Numbered from the stretch's first letter, positions 20,642-32,764 are shown. The stretch is 64,000 nt of DNA from Paraconiothyrium sp. Pb-2020 (GCA_022419385.1 JAJUBI010000004.1:620001-684000), one strand, 5' to 3'. Numbers and translations are program-made. Notes: a model not told the origin generated them from the letters alone.

Positions 20642-23600
20642 CTAATTGTTTGCCTGTGGGAAGTACGGCTTGAATCTCGGCTCACTCTGCAACCCGCACT
20701 CCACCACGCAGTCAAAGCAGCTCATCAACAGCTTCGGAAACTTGCTCGTCCAATATTGCAGATACCCATCTGGCAACGGCCCCACCTTCGCCTTAACGCT
20801 GTCCTCCATGTCCTCATAATGATTCTTCTTGTTTCTCAGTGCCCTTAGCAGATCAAGCATCTTGTCTCCCGTGTACTTGCGTTGCTTGCCAAGCGAAGCG
20901 ATGAAACTGTTGTCAAGCTTGGCCAGGAAATTCCGTTTCTTATCGAGGACTTCTTCACTGTAGGTTTCGAGGATGGATAGATGGGGTGAAGGTGGATCCC
21001 GGATCTCTCGCTCCCAGTGATCGGAGCAGTCGCACAGAAAGGTGAGGCGCTTCTCGGCAGACCAGAAGAAAGGGTGATTCATGACCTCTGCGGCTGTGGG
21101 ACGATCCTCAGGACGGTTGGACAACATCCAGGAGATCAGGCGAATCGGTTCTTCGGAGTCAGGGCCTAGGCTGAGTCGCTCGTAGCTTGCCTTGTTCTTC
21201 TTGATGTTGTATTCGCGCATCTGCGCCCAGCCCTCATCGTCATCGAAGGGATGGGAACCGTTGGTGAGGACGTAATAAAAAACGCAGCCGAGTGAAAAGA
21301 TGTCGACGGCTCGTTTGACTCCTTGCGATACAGGGTCGGTGGAAGCAGATGAGTCGCGAGAGTGGCCCGTCGAGCTTCCGTAGCCAACGTCCTTCGGTTG
21401 TAGGATCAGCTCCGGAGCCTTCCATCCGACGGTGCCCGCGTTTCCAGTAGTGCCAATCAGTGTGCTCATATTGTCTGGCAGTGTCTTACACAGCCCAAAA
21501 TCAGATATGACGAGACGTGGTCCGTTCTTCTGGTTTCGCTGAGGGTATGCGATGAGAATATTCTGAGGCTTGATGTCTCGATGGATGATCCTCAAGCTGT
21601 GCAAGTGGTGGACGCCCTCAGCTAGCTGATGTAGAGCTCGAGAGACGTTGCTGTTGATCTCAGTGACGAGCCGGAGATGGGTGTCTGTCAGGTCACTGCC
21701 TGGCCTGCCGTCTCTGTACAAGTCGAATAGGCTTGCTTGGCAGATTTCAACGGCGATGTATAGGAAGTTCTCGTCTTTCTCATCGTCAAAATATCGGATG
21801 ACATTAGGATGCAAATCGCTTTCCTGGAGCAACTTGACCTCCTGCTCTGCTAGCCCAAAATATTGGGGCAACATGCGCTTCACGGCGACATCGCGATCCT
21901 TCGGTTGCACGTTAGATTGGTTCTAAATTGGTCGCTGATATGATACGTACGTTCCACTTGCCCTCGAATACGAAAGTGCCGCCGCTGCCGTTACCGAGTA
22001 GACGATCGAAGTCGATCGTGAGTTTGCCAATCCTCTTGATATTGGACACGTCTTGTACGTCGTCGCCGTTCACGGCAGTCATCTCATCAGGATGCATGGC
22101 GGAAGGTTCGTTGAGATGTTTCGCAGCGTCCACAATCTGATCAATTTCATCGCCCTCCTTGAGCCTTCGGTTCCTACCCTTTTGACCCCCACGTTTTCCA
22201 CGATGGGTTTTCTTCTTTTTGGGTGTAGCGGGTGCAGCACCTTGATCCGGGAAGCTGTCTTCGGTGCCAGATGTCTGAGCCGCACCTTCGACCGCAGACG
22301 AGTCACCAGTTGCTAGGGAATCAGCATCGATGGTAGTCGTTCGTGAAAGACTCAGATCATCTTCCTCTTCGTCCTCGGGAAGAGCCGCGAAGGTAACCTT
22401 CTTCTTCTCTAGCTCGGGAGGAGTAGGTGCTTCAAGGTCCAGTGTTATCTGCTTGACCTCTTCTACGATGGGCTTGGATTCCTCCACTATATGAAGCTCC
22501 GCCACAGGCTCTGCTGCTAGCGCCTCAGCCGCCGTTTCGACAGCAGACGCTGGGCTGAGCTTGAGAGGGGCAGGCACAGTTGCCTCCAGCTGTCGAGTTC
22601 TGTTAAGCTTCGTATTGAATTTTGAGACCCATTTCTTCAAGGAAGTCCCTTGCTGCTTTTGGATGGTCCACAACACCAGGGCAATACAGAGAAGGCTAGT
22701 AAGTGAAGCAGTTGCTACGCTTGTCCAAGAGAAGGATTCCTTAGGGACGGGTTGCGGCTGAGGTGGATCCAAAGTCAGATGTGTCGTCTCGACTGGTGGT
22801 CGAGGAATTCCTGGAGGGACAGAGATTGGTCTATCGGAAACTTGTTTCTCATCACTGCCGGTAGGTGCGGCGATAGCAGACCATGTATGAGATGGTTCTT
22901 GCTGGTAGTTCAACCTGTGGACGCCAACAAGACCTCTACGCTCTGGCAGGATGTAGGAATCAACCTCACCCAGGTAATTGCCGTACGTGTAGCATGATGC
23001 TTTAGGTGCGCCGTCGGTCACAGCGGGGTAATTCGCTTCGGATAGAGCATACCAACTGCCGGCATCCGTCGTGTTTAGCCAAACGTTCGTCACTTCGTCT
23101 TGCGAACTATCGAGGCTCGGCGGTTGGGGGAGGAGGACGAGTGCTGGATCGGGGTCGTTGTCATCACCTTTACGTGCTACATCAAACACGCGCGTGACCG
23201 GTACGCCTAGCTTCTGTTGGAAGACATAATTCTTCGCAAAGTTACTCCGTTTCTTGTCGTAGGCAATGACATCGCCGTTGTATCGACTGACCAGATACAT
23301 CTCGTCCTTGGTGTGTCGATATTGCCTCTGCAGATCTCGGTCGCGGTTGTTGGAAGTCCACTCTGAGTATTTGATGGTGCAGATGTGAGCGCCAGTGTTC
23401 TTGTCCTGGATGCTAACAACGTATTCCGTTTGTCCAAGATTGAAGAAACCTTTGCACTCATGCTGCTGCTCACCATTGAAGTATTCTGGCGTCTTAGTAT
23501 GACAGCTTTCCGGTTCTCCCGGGCTCATGTATCCGTCCGTACTGAAACTCTTGGTAACGCGCCCCGTACTCGCGTCTACAACGAGCATGATGCTTTCCTT

Positions 23601-24305
23601 CTTTGCTGTGTACACAACGGGAGGGTCGTCGCTTGCGTAAGGATTAAGGTCGTCTGTCAACTGCTTCACGGTCAAGCCGAGGCTCTGGAGGACAGGTCGC
23701 GGCCCAGGACTGAGGATATAGAGCGCGCCGTCCTCCTTGGGCTCTACGATCCAGATGAAGGGCTTGTTCCGCCAACCATCGGTGGGGTCGGACTCGTTCT
23801 TGGTGTTGTAGATGGTCTCTAACATGGGCTTTCCCACGTCTAATTCCCAGATCTCCATGCCGTTGTATCGGTTCCGCGCGTGTATGTGGCCGTCGACAGT
23901 CGCCAGGAGCATGAAGTCCTCAATTGTCCAATCGTCAATGGAGCGCTCACCCGGTGTCAACACACCGGAGTCGGCTGCGTCCCTTCCATATTGGGCTCCG
24001 ACAGCGGAAATCGCTGGAGCTGAGGAGAATGTTCCCACGGCGCGCTCGTCTTTGGCTTGGATATGTGTGAAGGCACGCTTCGTCGCAGCGGTGTCCAGCC
24101 TTTTGCGACTAGGCGTATCGTTTATTTCTGGGGGTAGTATGGTATGCACGCTGCCACCCTCGCTGGGAGAACGACCGTGGGCACGTTCCGGCGACTGCTG
24201 CTGCTGAGCGGCCGTGGAGACCCATGGTAAAGCGAGAAGGAGGTTGAGGGCGACGAATTTGGCGCTCAAGGCCGGGCCAGCTCCAGGCGGCCGGTGACGC
24301 GGCAT
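20642..24305 (-). CDS. ire1: IRE1, ER stress sensor kinase/endoribonuclease
   Basis: Two exons, 24305-21951 and 21898-20642, encode 1203 residues. A signal peptide (KFVALNLLLALPWVSTAAQ) leads into the lumenal beta-propeller domain (ATVDGHIHARNRYNGMEIWE, YLVSRYNGDVIAYDKKRSNF). A membrane helix lies near residues 524-546 (TASLTSLLCIALVLWTIQ). A long acidic/basic cytosolic linker with KKKKTHRGKRGGQKGRNRR follows. The kinase domain has the glycine loop GNGSGGTFVFEGKW, VAVK lysine, HRDIKPQN near 888 and DFG near 915. The KEN RNase domain includes ALRNKKNHYED near 1137, with the catalytic Arg/His positions. IRE1 oligomerises on unfolded protein and excises the HAC1-type mRNA intron in the unfolded protein response. 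The intron falls inside the glycine-loop strand, joining GKWN to DRDVAVKRM. Confidence 0.96.
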
Positions 24306-25474
24306 GATGGGTTGAGGAGGTTCGACCTTATGATGCTGTTGCAGCCTGGGGAAGGCCTAGGGCGGGGCGAGATGGAGCATTCGGCGGAGGATGAGGGCGG
24401 ATGGGAAAAGAAAGAGAGCAGAGGCGTGCGAGACGGCCAGGAATAGATAATATGATTTGGCGAGAGGCGGGGGATGGGCTGAGTCCGTGTGCGTTCACCC
24501 CTTGGACAAGGGTTGTAAGAGCGCTAACGTGAGCAAGGTACGGTTCGCTCCCGCAGCGCCGCACTCCACCAGCGTCCGGAACAACGACTGCGGATGACAG
24601 ATCGAGACAGGCTGCGCGAGCCGACAGAGTCAAGAGCGACGCCCCAAAGGCACAAGTGTACTCAACAAGCTGGAGCAGGCGTCCACTGTTGACCTCAGCC
24701 GCTACACACAAGGACCCGGCGGACCGTATTTACGCTGCCAGAGTGACACCATCCGCCTGCATCCTTACTGTGCCTGTGTCCACTCACAAGCACTCCGCGT
24801 CGTCCACTGCACGACGTGCATCAGCGACATGCCCGGCCTTACGTGAGTTTCTGCGCCCCGAGCGAGCGAGCGACCCGCCATGGGCCCTCGCGTCTCCTTG
24901 CCCTAATGCTCCGTGTGGGCGTGGAAGATCATGGAACAATTCATATATTGCCCACCTATGGCCCTCTTGACTACTGGCGTCACAATCAAAAATGTGTCAA
25001 TCGTACAGCCATCGCTACCGCACACAGATGACGGCACGGCAATCTACAGCAGCCCGATCTGCGCAGGTTTGGAGTCGCCCGGCGAAAGATCGTCTCCAGG
25101 GCGGCTGCAGCTGCCTCAGGTAGGTGAGACGCTGGTGGAGAGACTCGCCTCCAGCGGGCTGCTCTCCTGGGGCCAGAACCGCGATGAAACCCAATCGCCG
25201 CCTTGGACACCGACGGCACCTCTCGGAGCATCCTTGCGCGACTACGCTTTTTGCCAACTCGAGCATAGACGCAGCGCCGTCATGCAGCTTACAGCCCACT
25301 ACTAAGCTAGGAACATGCATCACGCTTGGCGACATACCGTACGCACGAGCAGCGCCCACAATGACATTTTGACTGCATTAAATTTCTTCGTGCGAGTACT
25401 GTACACACACTATCTACTGCCGATGCGGTGTCGTTGCAGCATCTGGCATCTTCGTGTCCTCTCGTGTCACGTCT
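24306..25474. other. IRE1 upstream region and CCT2 3' flank
   Basis: About 1.2 kb, GC-rich, containing the IRE1 promoter. Plus-strand ORFs at 24656-25305 overlap in different frames and have no motif; I do not call them. Confidence 0.5.
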
Positions 25475-27220
25475 CTACATACGCTCCCGTCTCCGGGGAG
25501 CACTGCGTATGATGTTGTCCACCCGTAGTAGCAACTGTGGGGAATTAGTACGTTTCGAGTACGCGTAGCGAATGGGGTGCACATACCTCCGCTGCCTCAG
25601 AGGCTGAAGAAACAACCGCACGCTTCAGCTTGTAGCTTTCAATGACACCTAGCTCCCGCATATCGGCGATGCCACCGCCAGGTGTGAGAAGATCCAGTCC
25701 AGAGCTGGTCAAGCCAGAGTAAACAGATTTCCGCAGTCGGGAGACGAGATCGCTCGAATCCAGACCAGCGTTGTCCGCAAGGATTGTAGGCAGTTGCTGC
25801 AGAGCCTTTGAGAAGGACTCTACGGCGATGGCCTTCTTGCCAGAGACATTCTGTGCAGCTTCCGCAACAGCCTTAGCCATGTTCATCTCGGCACAGCCGC
25901 CGCCCAATGTCGTCCTCGGCTCCTTGACCGTCTGTGAAAGCACTGCCAATGCATCGTGAAGCGATCGCTCGGCCTCATCGAGAAGTTGCTCGGTTGCTCC
26001 ACGGAGTACAATGGTGCATGCGCGGCCTGCGGCTACACCTGAAAACCGGATGAGCGTGTCCTCGCCAATAATCACCTCTTCAATCAGGTCACAGTGACCG
26101 AGCTTAACCTGCTCAGGGTGGTCGAATGTGGATGTAATCTCGCCTCCGGTGACCAAAGCCAGCCGTTCGACACCGTCAAAGTCGGCGTGCTCGATGGAGC
26201 AGATGCCGGCGTCGGCAAAGAGTTGCTCTGGCCAGTTGTAGATGAGTTGCCTGTTGACGAAGCAGTTGATACCGTGGGCCTTGATGCGCTCAACCTTGGC
26301 CTTCATCTTCTCACGCTCGGCCTTCTCGAGGTCTGCGAGCGCACCTGTGGAGTCCACCTTGACTCTTGCCCCAAATATCTTGATCTTATCCGTGTCCATT
26401 GCGGTGTTGGCAACCAGTATCTTTGCGTTCTCTATCCGCTTAGGCTGGTTCACACCGAACTTCTTGTCCAAAATGAAACCCTCATCTAAGTATGAGTCCT
26501 TCAGCTTTCCACCGGCCTTCTTGATAATCTGAATGTGTGTGAGATCGGTGGAGCCCTTCATCCTCAAGACTGCATCCACGGCGAGCTTCGCGAACTGTGT
26601 TCGGTCCTGGCTGAGCACCTTGGAGCTCAAAGTGGTCCGCGCAATAGCCTCAAGGTCACGTCGGAACGCCTCTTCATTACTGCTATTGTTGGTTGCGAGT
26701 TTCTCCAACGCCTGCAGCGCCGCAGTGCTTGCTATCCTGTAACCCTCGATGATGGTCTGCGGGTGGATCTTCTGGTCGACGAGTTTCTCTGCCTCTCGTA
26801 GCAGCTCCGCTGCTAGAACAGTGACTGATGTGGTACCGTCGCCGACTTCGTCATCCTGGACTTTTGAGATATTTACCAGAACTTTTGCGGCGGCGTTGTC
26901 GAGGGCAATCGCTTTCAGGATCGTAGCTCCATCGTTCGTAACCATGATCTCGCCGGTAGAGCTGTTGATTATGAGTGGAGTTCGTGACAGACACTTGCGG
27001 GCACGTACGCAGACTGTAATATCTTGTCCATGCCCTTGGGGCCCAATGTGCTCTTTACCAGGTCGCCGACGGCAATAGCGCCCACGAAGGCGGAAAGACG
27101 CGCATTCTCACCCTTCTCTTCTGTCACGTCCTCTGCGAAAATCTGGGTAGGGTTTTGGTACGACTAGACATTTTTCAGTGAATGACGGCTGCGACATGGA
27201 CAAGGAAAAATGCATACCAT
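25475..27220 (-). CDS. cct2: Chaperonin TCP-1/CCT subunit beta
   Basis: Four exons: 27220-27218, 27163-27009, 26961-25587 and 25534-25475, encoding 530 residues; yeast Cct2 is of similar size. The first coding exon is the ATG alone; splicing gives MSYQNPTQIFAEDVTEEKGE. Group II chaperonin signatures are VGDLVKSTLGPKGMDKIL, VTNDGATILKAI, DDEVGDGTTSVTVLAAELL and GGGCAEMNMAKAV. The last exon supplies LLLRVDNIIRSAPRRRERM, matching the conserved C terminus; without it the frame would run into an intron stop (RVLETY). CCT2 is one of eight subunits of the cytosolic ring that folds actin and tubulin. It is divergent from SAD1 with about 310 bases between the ATGs. Confidence 0.95.
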
Positions 27221-27533
27221 TACGAAACCAAACGATAGACAGCGAAAGAAGGGTATCTACACAAACGTGGGGTAGTTCTGGTGGTGCCTGAACGCGAACT
27301 TTTTGTGAGGTGCGCCCGCCCGCCGCGCTGAGCTTGGGCCACGAACCAATCAACATCGCCAAGCCGTACGTCTGGAGCTTTAGCTGCCTTGACTTTATTT
27401 TACTGTGCTATACACGTACTGGCACGTTAACCGTCGCAACTTGGTTCACTAAGCTCGTTCAGAGCGCGTATACGGAACGAAAACCACTGAACTCCCGACC
27501 TCTCACATTGCGCTCTTCGCTTCAGGATTCACC
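27221..27533. promoter_or_regulatory. Shared divergent promoter, cct2 / sad1
   Basis: The ATGs at 27220 (minus) and 27534 (plus) face outward across 313 bases, so both promoters and leaders lie here. Inferred from layout; no individual site is claimed. Confidence 0.6.
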
Positions 27534-29231
27534 ATGTCAAAGCGGCAAGCACTCGAGCCGCTCGAGCAAATAGTCGATGCGCCGTCGCCAGCTTCAAAAC
27601 GAGCGCGAGTCGAAGATGAAGAAATGGAGACTCCTGAGCCTCAGAATGGCACCACCAATGGACACCTCATGCTCCCACGAAAGGCAGACCAAGAGAGGAT
27701 AGACATTCTGGGGGCAGATGCGGAGGAACACGCGGAGCTTGTAGAAGCCGGAGTTGTGGATGATGATGAAGATGACGAGCCAGCAGTTGGCGCACCAAGA
27801 CGACAGAAAGCGCCCGAAGCTGGATATACCGACCTGTACCTCGACACGATAGACCGCAAAGTGCTCGACTTCGATTTCGAGAAGCTCTGTTCCGTCACAT
27901 TATCCAACATAAACGTCTACGCATGTCTTGTCTGCGGCAAATACTTCCAAGGACGAGGTCCAAAATCGCAAGCCTACTTCCACGCGCTCGACGAGAACCA
28001 CCATGTATACGTAAACATGGAGACGAAGAAAGTATACGTTCTGCCAGAAGGGTACGAGGTCATGTCAAAATCCCTAGATGATATCAAGTTCGTGGTGGAT
28101 CCGCGGCTCAGCAAAACTGAAGTTGCGCGCCTAGACAAGGAGCCGAAGGTTTCGTGGGATTTGTCGAACAGGGAATACATACCAGGCTTCATCGGGATGA
28201 ACAACATCAAGGCGAACGACTACTTCAACGTCGTGATACAGGCACTATCACACGTCACTCCTCTGAGAAACTACTTCATGTTGGAGGACTTGTCGACTCG
28301 ACCACAACTCGCTCAGCGATTCAGCACCCTTGTTCGAAAGATCTGGAACCCTCGCGCTTTCAAAACCCATGTATCGCCACACGAGCTGCTCCAGGACATT
28401 GCGCTTCGATCGTCAAAACGATTTACACTCACCGATCAGTCTGATCCGGTGGACTTTCTGTCTTGGTTCCTGAATAACCTACATCTAGCGGTTGGTGGAT
28501 CGAAGACAAAACCGGGATCAAGCATAGTCCAGAAGGTATTTCAGGGAACGCTCAAGATCGAATCACAAGAAATTACAGCGCGCGCGGATGCAGGCGACCG
28601 TCTGCGATTCGAAGATGCAGCTGTCAAGACCGACATCACAAAGTTTCTCGTCCTCACATTAGATCTACCCGCTGCGCCCTTGTTTCAAGACGCGCTAGAG
28701 AAAAATATCATCCCTCAAGTACCCCTTACCACGATCCTTAACAAGTACAATGGCCTGCACGCTCAGGAGAAGATGAAAAACCGGGTGCGATACCGGCTCC
28801 TGCATCCGCTACCCCCTTACTTGTTGTTCCACATCAAGCGTTTCAGCAAAAACAAGTTCGTCTCGGAGCGCAACCCCACTATCGTCACTTTCCCTGCCCA
28901 GTCTCTCGACATGGCCCCTTACGTGGAACCTAATCCGAAAGAGTATCCACCAGGAGAGCCTATCTACTACGATCTTGTGGCCAATATTACCCACGAAGCT
29001 GTCAAGAAGAAGGATGACAGTGTGGAAGGTGAACAGGACATGAAGGTCTGGAGGGTACAGCTGAAGGATCGAAGTAGAGATGACTGGTATGGTGTCCAAG
29101 ATCTGTTCGTGGAGAAAGAGCGAGGAGAGACCCTATTTACCAAGGAGAGCTACGTGCAAGTCTGGGAAAGGCGTAAAGGTCAGGCTGGTGTAAACTTGAA
29201 TGCTAGCAGCAAAGGCAAAGGAAGAGTTTAA
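27534..29231 (+). CDS. sad1: SAD1/USP39, tri-snRNP-associated inactive ubiquitin-protease homologue
   Basis: A single uninterrupted exon of 565 codons. The N-terminal 100 residues are acidic with a basic patch (SPASKRARVEDEEMETPEP). A zf-UBP domain follows (VYACLVCGKYFQGRG and HALDENHHVYVNMETKKVYV), then a UCH-like domain from about 213. Where active enzymes have the Cys box GLxNxGNTCYxN, this protein has GMNNIKANDYFNVVIQAL, the Cys-free version seen in USP39/Sad1. Other landmarks are YLLFHIKRFSKNKF and DDWYGVQDLFVEKE, where the catalytic His region is also altered. Sad1 is needed for the U4/U6.U5 tri-snRNP and for pre-mRNA splicing in the nucleus. The ATG at 27534 is in good context (ACCATGTC). 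Confidence 0.93.
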   Translation: MSKRQALEPLEQIVDAPSPASKRARVEDEEMETPEPQNGTTNGHLMLPRKADQERIDILGADAEEHAELVEAGVVDDDEDDEPAVGAPRRQKAPEAGYTDLYLDTIDRKVLDFDFEKLCSVTLSNINVYACLVCGKYFQGRGPKSQAYFHALDENHHVYVNMETKKVYVLPEGYEVMSKSLDDIKFVVDPRLSKTEVARLDKEPKVSWDLSNREYIPGFIGMNNIKANDYFNVVIQALSHVTPLRNYFMLEDLSTRPQLAQRFSTLVRKIWNPRAFKTHVSPHELLQDIALRSSKRFTLTDQSDPVDFLSWFLNNLHLAVGGSKTKPGSSIVQKVFQGTLKIESQEITARADAGDRLRFEDAAVKTDITKFLVLTLDLPAAPLFQDALEKNIIPQVPLTTILNKYNGLHAQEKMKNRVRYRLLHPLPPYLLFHIKRFSKNKFVSERNPTIVTFPAQSLDMAPYVEPNPKEYPPGEPIYYDLVANITHEAVKKKDDSVEGEQDMKVWRVQLKDRSRDDWYGVQDLFVEKERGETLFTKESYVQVWERRKGQAGVNLNASSKGKGRV

Positions 29232-29574
29232 TAGATTACCTGCTTGGGAAAGCCCTCGCCTTCTGCTCCGATGTATACACTACATGTGTCTGCTTGTAAC
29301 GCTGCAGCTGAGACAGCTTAGTCACGATATTGTATGTCCTCAAAACGGAATTAGAATCGCAAGTTTGATCATCATACGTTTGTGTGTTGTCGTGTTGTTA
29401 TCATAGTACTCGCAGAGTTCCCACGATCACGATCACTTTTCATAAATCAGGGTCCACGTATGCCTCGGCTATTCCTGGCATCTACACCGCAGTCTTACCT
29501 ACTCCACGTTTTGTCAACATCCACCATTCCTGGGACTGCCAGATTGCGTGCTCGTGCAATTCTACTTGCGCAAT
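29232..29574. other. Intergenic, sad1 3' flank and GST-kappa promoter
   Basis: 343 bases; no additional gene seen. Confidence 0.55.
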
Positions 29575-30733
29575 ATGTCCATACCGAAGATTACCCTATT
29601 TGTCGACATCGTGAGCCCGTTCGCATACATCGCGTTCTATGCTCTACATGTAAGTTGCTCCTCGGTTATTCCCTGGAACAACACCATGGTCGAATACCAC
29701 CAGTAATGCATACTGTGATTGAGTCAAGGGCATTGCCCCGCATTTGCATCGATCTCATGTGTGACGGTTTGACCTGATTTGCTGACTACGAGTAGAATTT
29801 CCCAGTCTTCAAGCAATGTGAGATTACGTATGTACCGGTATTTCTAGGAGGTATCATGAAGGCTTGCGGGAACACACCGGTAAGTAATCGCATGATACGC
29901 TTTCTATGCTGCGAGCGCTGATGATACATGTGTGTAGCCGCTTAGGATAAAGAGTAAGCCAATCCCTTCATTCCACCCATCTATGCGTACCATTACTCGC
30001 TGATCTGAGGCACATCGTTCCATTACGGGCCGAAAGCTTCGTAGATGTTGTCGACCTGGCCCTTTATATCATCGCAAACTCACAGTCAGGCTGTCTTACA
30101 GTAGTCTAACCGCTAACGCCACCTAGACAAAGACAAGTGGATAAACACCGAGCGCCTTCGCTGGTCCAAATATTTCAACATCCCCATCTCCCAATCGTCC
30201 CCACCTGGCTTCCCCACGAATACAATATCCATTCAACGCATTTTGACAGCACTTGCACACTCGCACCCTGCCTCTCTCCCCAAGGCTATCTCCCTATTCT
30301 GGCAGAACTACTGGGTGCACTGGAATGACCCTTCGACCCCAGAAAACATACTTGCAATTGTGACTACAATCGTGGGTGGGGAGGAAGAGGCGAGGAGGGT
30401 GATTGAGGCGAGCAAGGGGAAGGAAATTAAAGAGAAGTTGACAGAGAACACCGAATGGGCGGTTAGGGAGGAGGCATTTGGGTTGCCATGGTTTGTTGGT
30501 AAGTGTGATCCTTGTTGTGTGGTGAGGTAGTGAAGTAGTGAACCAGGGATTGTCTTCCCAGCCTTTATTAGACTGGGGGATAGATTCACATCTAACAGGT
30601 TGGCTGACGAGGTATAGCGACTAATGCGAAGGGTGAGACGGAGAGGTACTGGGGTGTCGATCATTTAGGGCAGTTGTGCGATCACTTGGGTCTTGAAAGA
30701 CCGGGAGGTAGGGGGTGGAAAGCTCTCTTATAG
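29575..30733 (+). CDS. Kappa-class glutathione S-transferase / DsbA-fold oxidoreductase
   Basis: Five exons: 29575-29649, 29796-29879, 29938-29953, 30127-30498 and 30618-30733, encoding 220 residues. Exon 3 has only 16 bases and joins GNTP through PLRIKN to KDKWINTERLRW. The N terminus MSIPKITLFVDIVSPFAY has the kappa-GST Ser14-Pro in place of the CxxC of thiol oxidoreductases. Further landmarks are FLGGIMKACGNTPPLR, QRILTALAHSHP, SLFWQNYWVHWND and the cis-Pro segment AFGLPWFVATN, then GETERYWGVDHLGQL. The family also includes 2-hydroxychromene-2-carboxylate isomerase, so detoxification or aromatic catabolism are both possible. In animals kappa GST is mitochondrial or peroxisomal; I see no clear targeting signal here. 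Confidence 0.9.
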
Positions 30734-30872
30734 AACCTAGCCTTGAGTGCACCTTATGAAGGGTGTATGAAAAATTGTGGTAATGTACATATTCAAGCTC
30801 CGACACCGTTACCCTGGCAGATAAACTCTCAGGTATCCCACCCTGAGACATTCACAGATTTACTCCCCCTTC

Positions 30873-31979
30873 TTACGACCTCATGGTATCCGCCCCCTCC
30901 CCAGCATGCCCCAAACTCTCAAATCCATAATCCGGCCTTTCTAGTCTCGACGGTGATCTGGGTGGCAACGGCGGCGACACTGCATCTTCCCTCGGATCCT
31001 CTCTTATCGGCGAAGCCCCGGCATCGACTGCTGGCGGAGCTCCATACCCAGATGTAGGCGGATGACTCGTCCTGAAAGCTTCCGAGTAACCCGACATCTG
31101 GGGATGCGGAGTAGGTGGATGGTGTGTAATGAAAGCTCCGTAACCCGACGTCTGAGGATACGGAATTTGCGTAGGTCCATGACTCTGTGCCATGGGAGCT
31201 TCCCCATTGATACCAATATTATCTGGTGTTTGATGGGATGGTGATCTTATATGATGTTGGGATGCTACCCCGTTTGCATTCGGTTCTTGTGTTGAATAAG
31301 GGATGCCATACGTGCTATCATGCGGGGTGGGCTTAGGTTCCTTGCCTGAGATACCATAGGCGGGTTCGTGGGCGAGGTGACAGTGGTAATAGTATACAAA
31401 CGCCAAGGTCGTAAGCAAGAACAGTAAACTGAGACTTTATTAGCCTCGCCACCCTACCTCCTTCGTGCAATTCGAGACTTACAATTCAATAGCCGCAAAC
31501 ACAGCGGCTGCGACCCCACTCCTCCAAGCACCTCTGCACTTCCCACATACCGCAAACACTTCGTCCACTACTCTCAGTTGTCTTCCGTACTGATGAAATA
31601 TGTCGAGGTACGACGCCAATGCTGCAAATGACGCGAGCCAGAAGAGGGCAGCGAGGAGGTCCACGATGAGCGCGATGCGAGGGTCATAGAAGCGGCGTTG
31701 GGAGATGTGGAGGGGCGTCGTAAGTGGAAGGATGAGGACGAAAGTCAGGAGTGCGATGATGAGGGTGGGAATTAGGGGAGCTTTGATCTGCGTAGTTGTC
31801 AGATTGCTGACTTTGTACATTCGGTAAAGGAAGTAGAAACTAACAGGTCCACCACTCTCTATTGAGAGCGCATAGGCAGCTGTTGCAATGATGAGGACAG
31901 CGAAGAGGGCCTGGAGGCCGCGGAAGACGAGGAGCCATGGGTGGACGGGAACGGGTCCTCCTTTTGGGATGTACGCCAT
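30873..31979 (-). CDS. MARVEL-like four-helix membrane protein with polar tail
   Basis: Three exons, 31979-31845, 31787-31483 and 31428-30873, encode 331 residues. Helix 1 is LLVFRGLQALFAVLIIATAA, helix 2 LIPTLIIALLTFVLILPL, helix 3 ALIVDLLAALFWLASFAALA and helix 4, across the second intron, AAIEFLLFLLTTLAFVYYY. A His/Pro/Ser/Gly-rich cytoplasmic tail follows, with repeated TSGYGA/MSGYSEAF motifs. A Cys pair in the loop before helix 4 (VCGKCRG) is typical of this fungal group. The first intron (31844-31788) is 57 bases and has no in-frame stop, so a retained-intron product would insert 19 residues after helix 1. The role of these proteins is not established. Confidence 0.78.
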
Positions 31980-32764
31980 GGTGAGCGGTGTTTGGGGTAT
32001 ACTGAACGACTATTTGGGTAAAGCGAAAGGACGAAACAAATTGTCTAGCCTCAGTGTATCCATGCTGGTGTTCAGTGTATTATATGTAGGACAAAGAGGT
32101 ATTGTTCGCGGTTCACTCATGGTGGTCGTTCGCGGTAGTTGTACGCTTGCGGAGCGCAGGAATGTGACATCAATTTCCTGTTTTGGGCGGCACAATGGGG
32201 TGTACTAACTCTAAAAAAAGACCTAGCACCGAACTTGAAAATGTGATGGAGATATGAAGCACCGGTCCGTCGGTCTGAGGGCCAGCGATGTGCGCCCCAC
32301 GTACATGTACTTGGATTTGGATAGGTTGCTGCTCTGTTCGAGCAACCTGGAGAGGCAAGTAATCCCAGGCTACGAAGGTTAACAATGCTTGTAGACAATC
32401 TATATCAACCACACTGCGACGCAAGTCTTTTGTTATTCTAGATGCCGTTCGTCCTCGGATCGTGAAAATAGACGCAGCCTGGATCTGAGGATGCCCCACA
32501 TTCAAAGATGGCGACCGCCAATGTCGAGAGCGAGTACAGCGAGAAAGCCCGCATATGTCTTATTGCAGAGACGTAGGGATCCGCCCGTGGGGCATAAGGA
32601 TCTCATTTCACTATGCGCACTCCAGTCAGTCTTCACATCAACAGATGGAGCAACGTGGGAGCATGGTACATTCATGTCTACCATTCAGCTTTTAGCGCGC
32701 ACATGATGCTTCATCAGCGCATGACTAGCCTCAATGATCCCTTCCACTCCTAGTCGCATGATCC
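31980..32764. other. Intergenic, no gene seen
   Basis: 785 bases upstream of the membrane protein and downstream of pre4. ORFs on both strands are short and overlap antisense. Confidence 0.5.

Noticed and set aside
24656..25305. Plus-strand ORFs upstream of IRE1
   Set aside because: They change frame, overlap antisense ORFs and show no domain; more likely IRE1 promoter.
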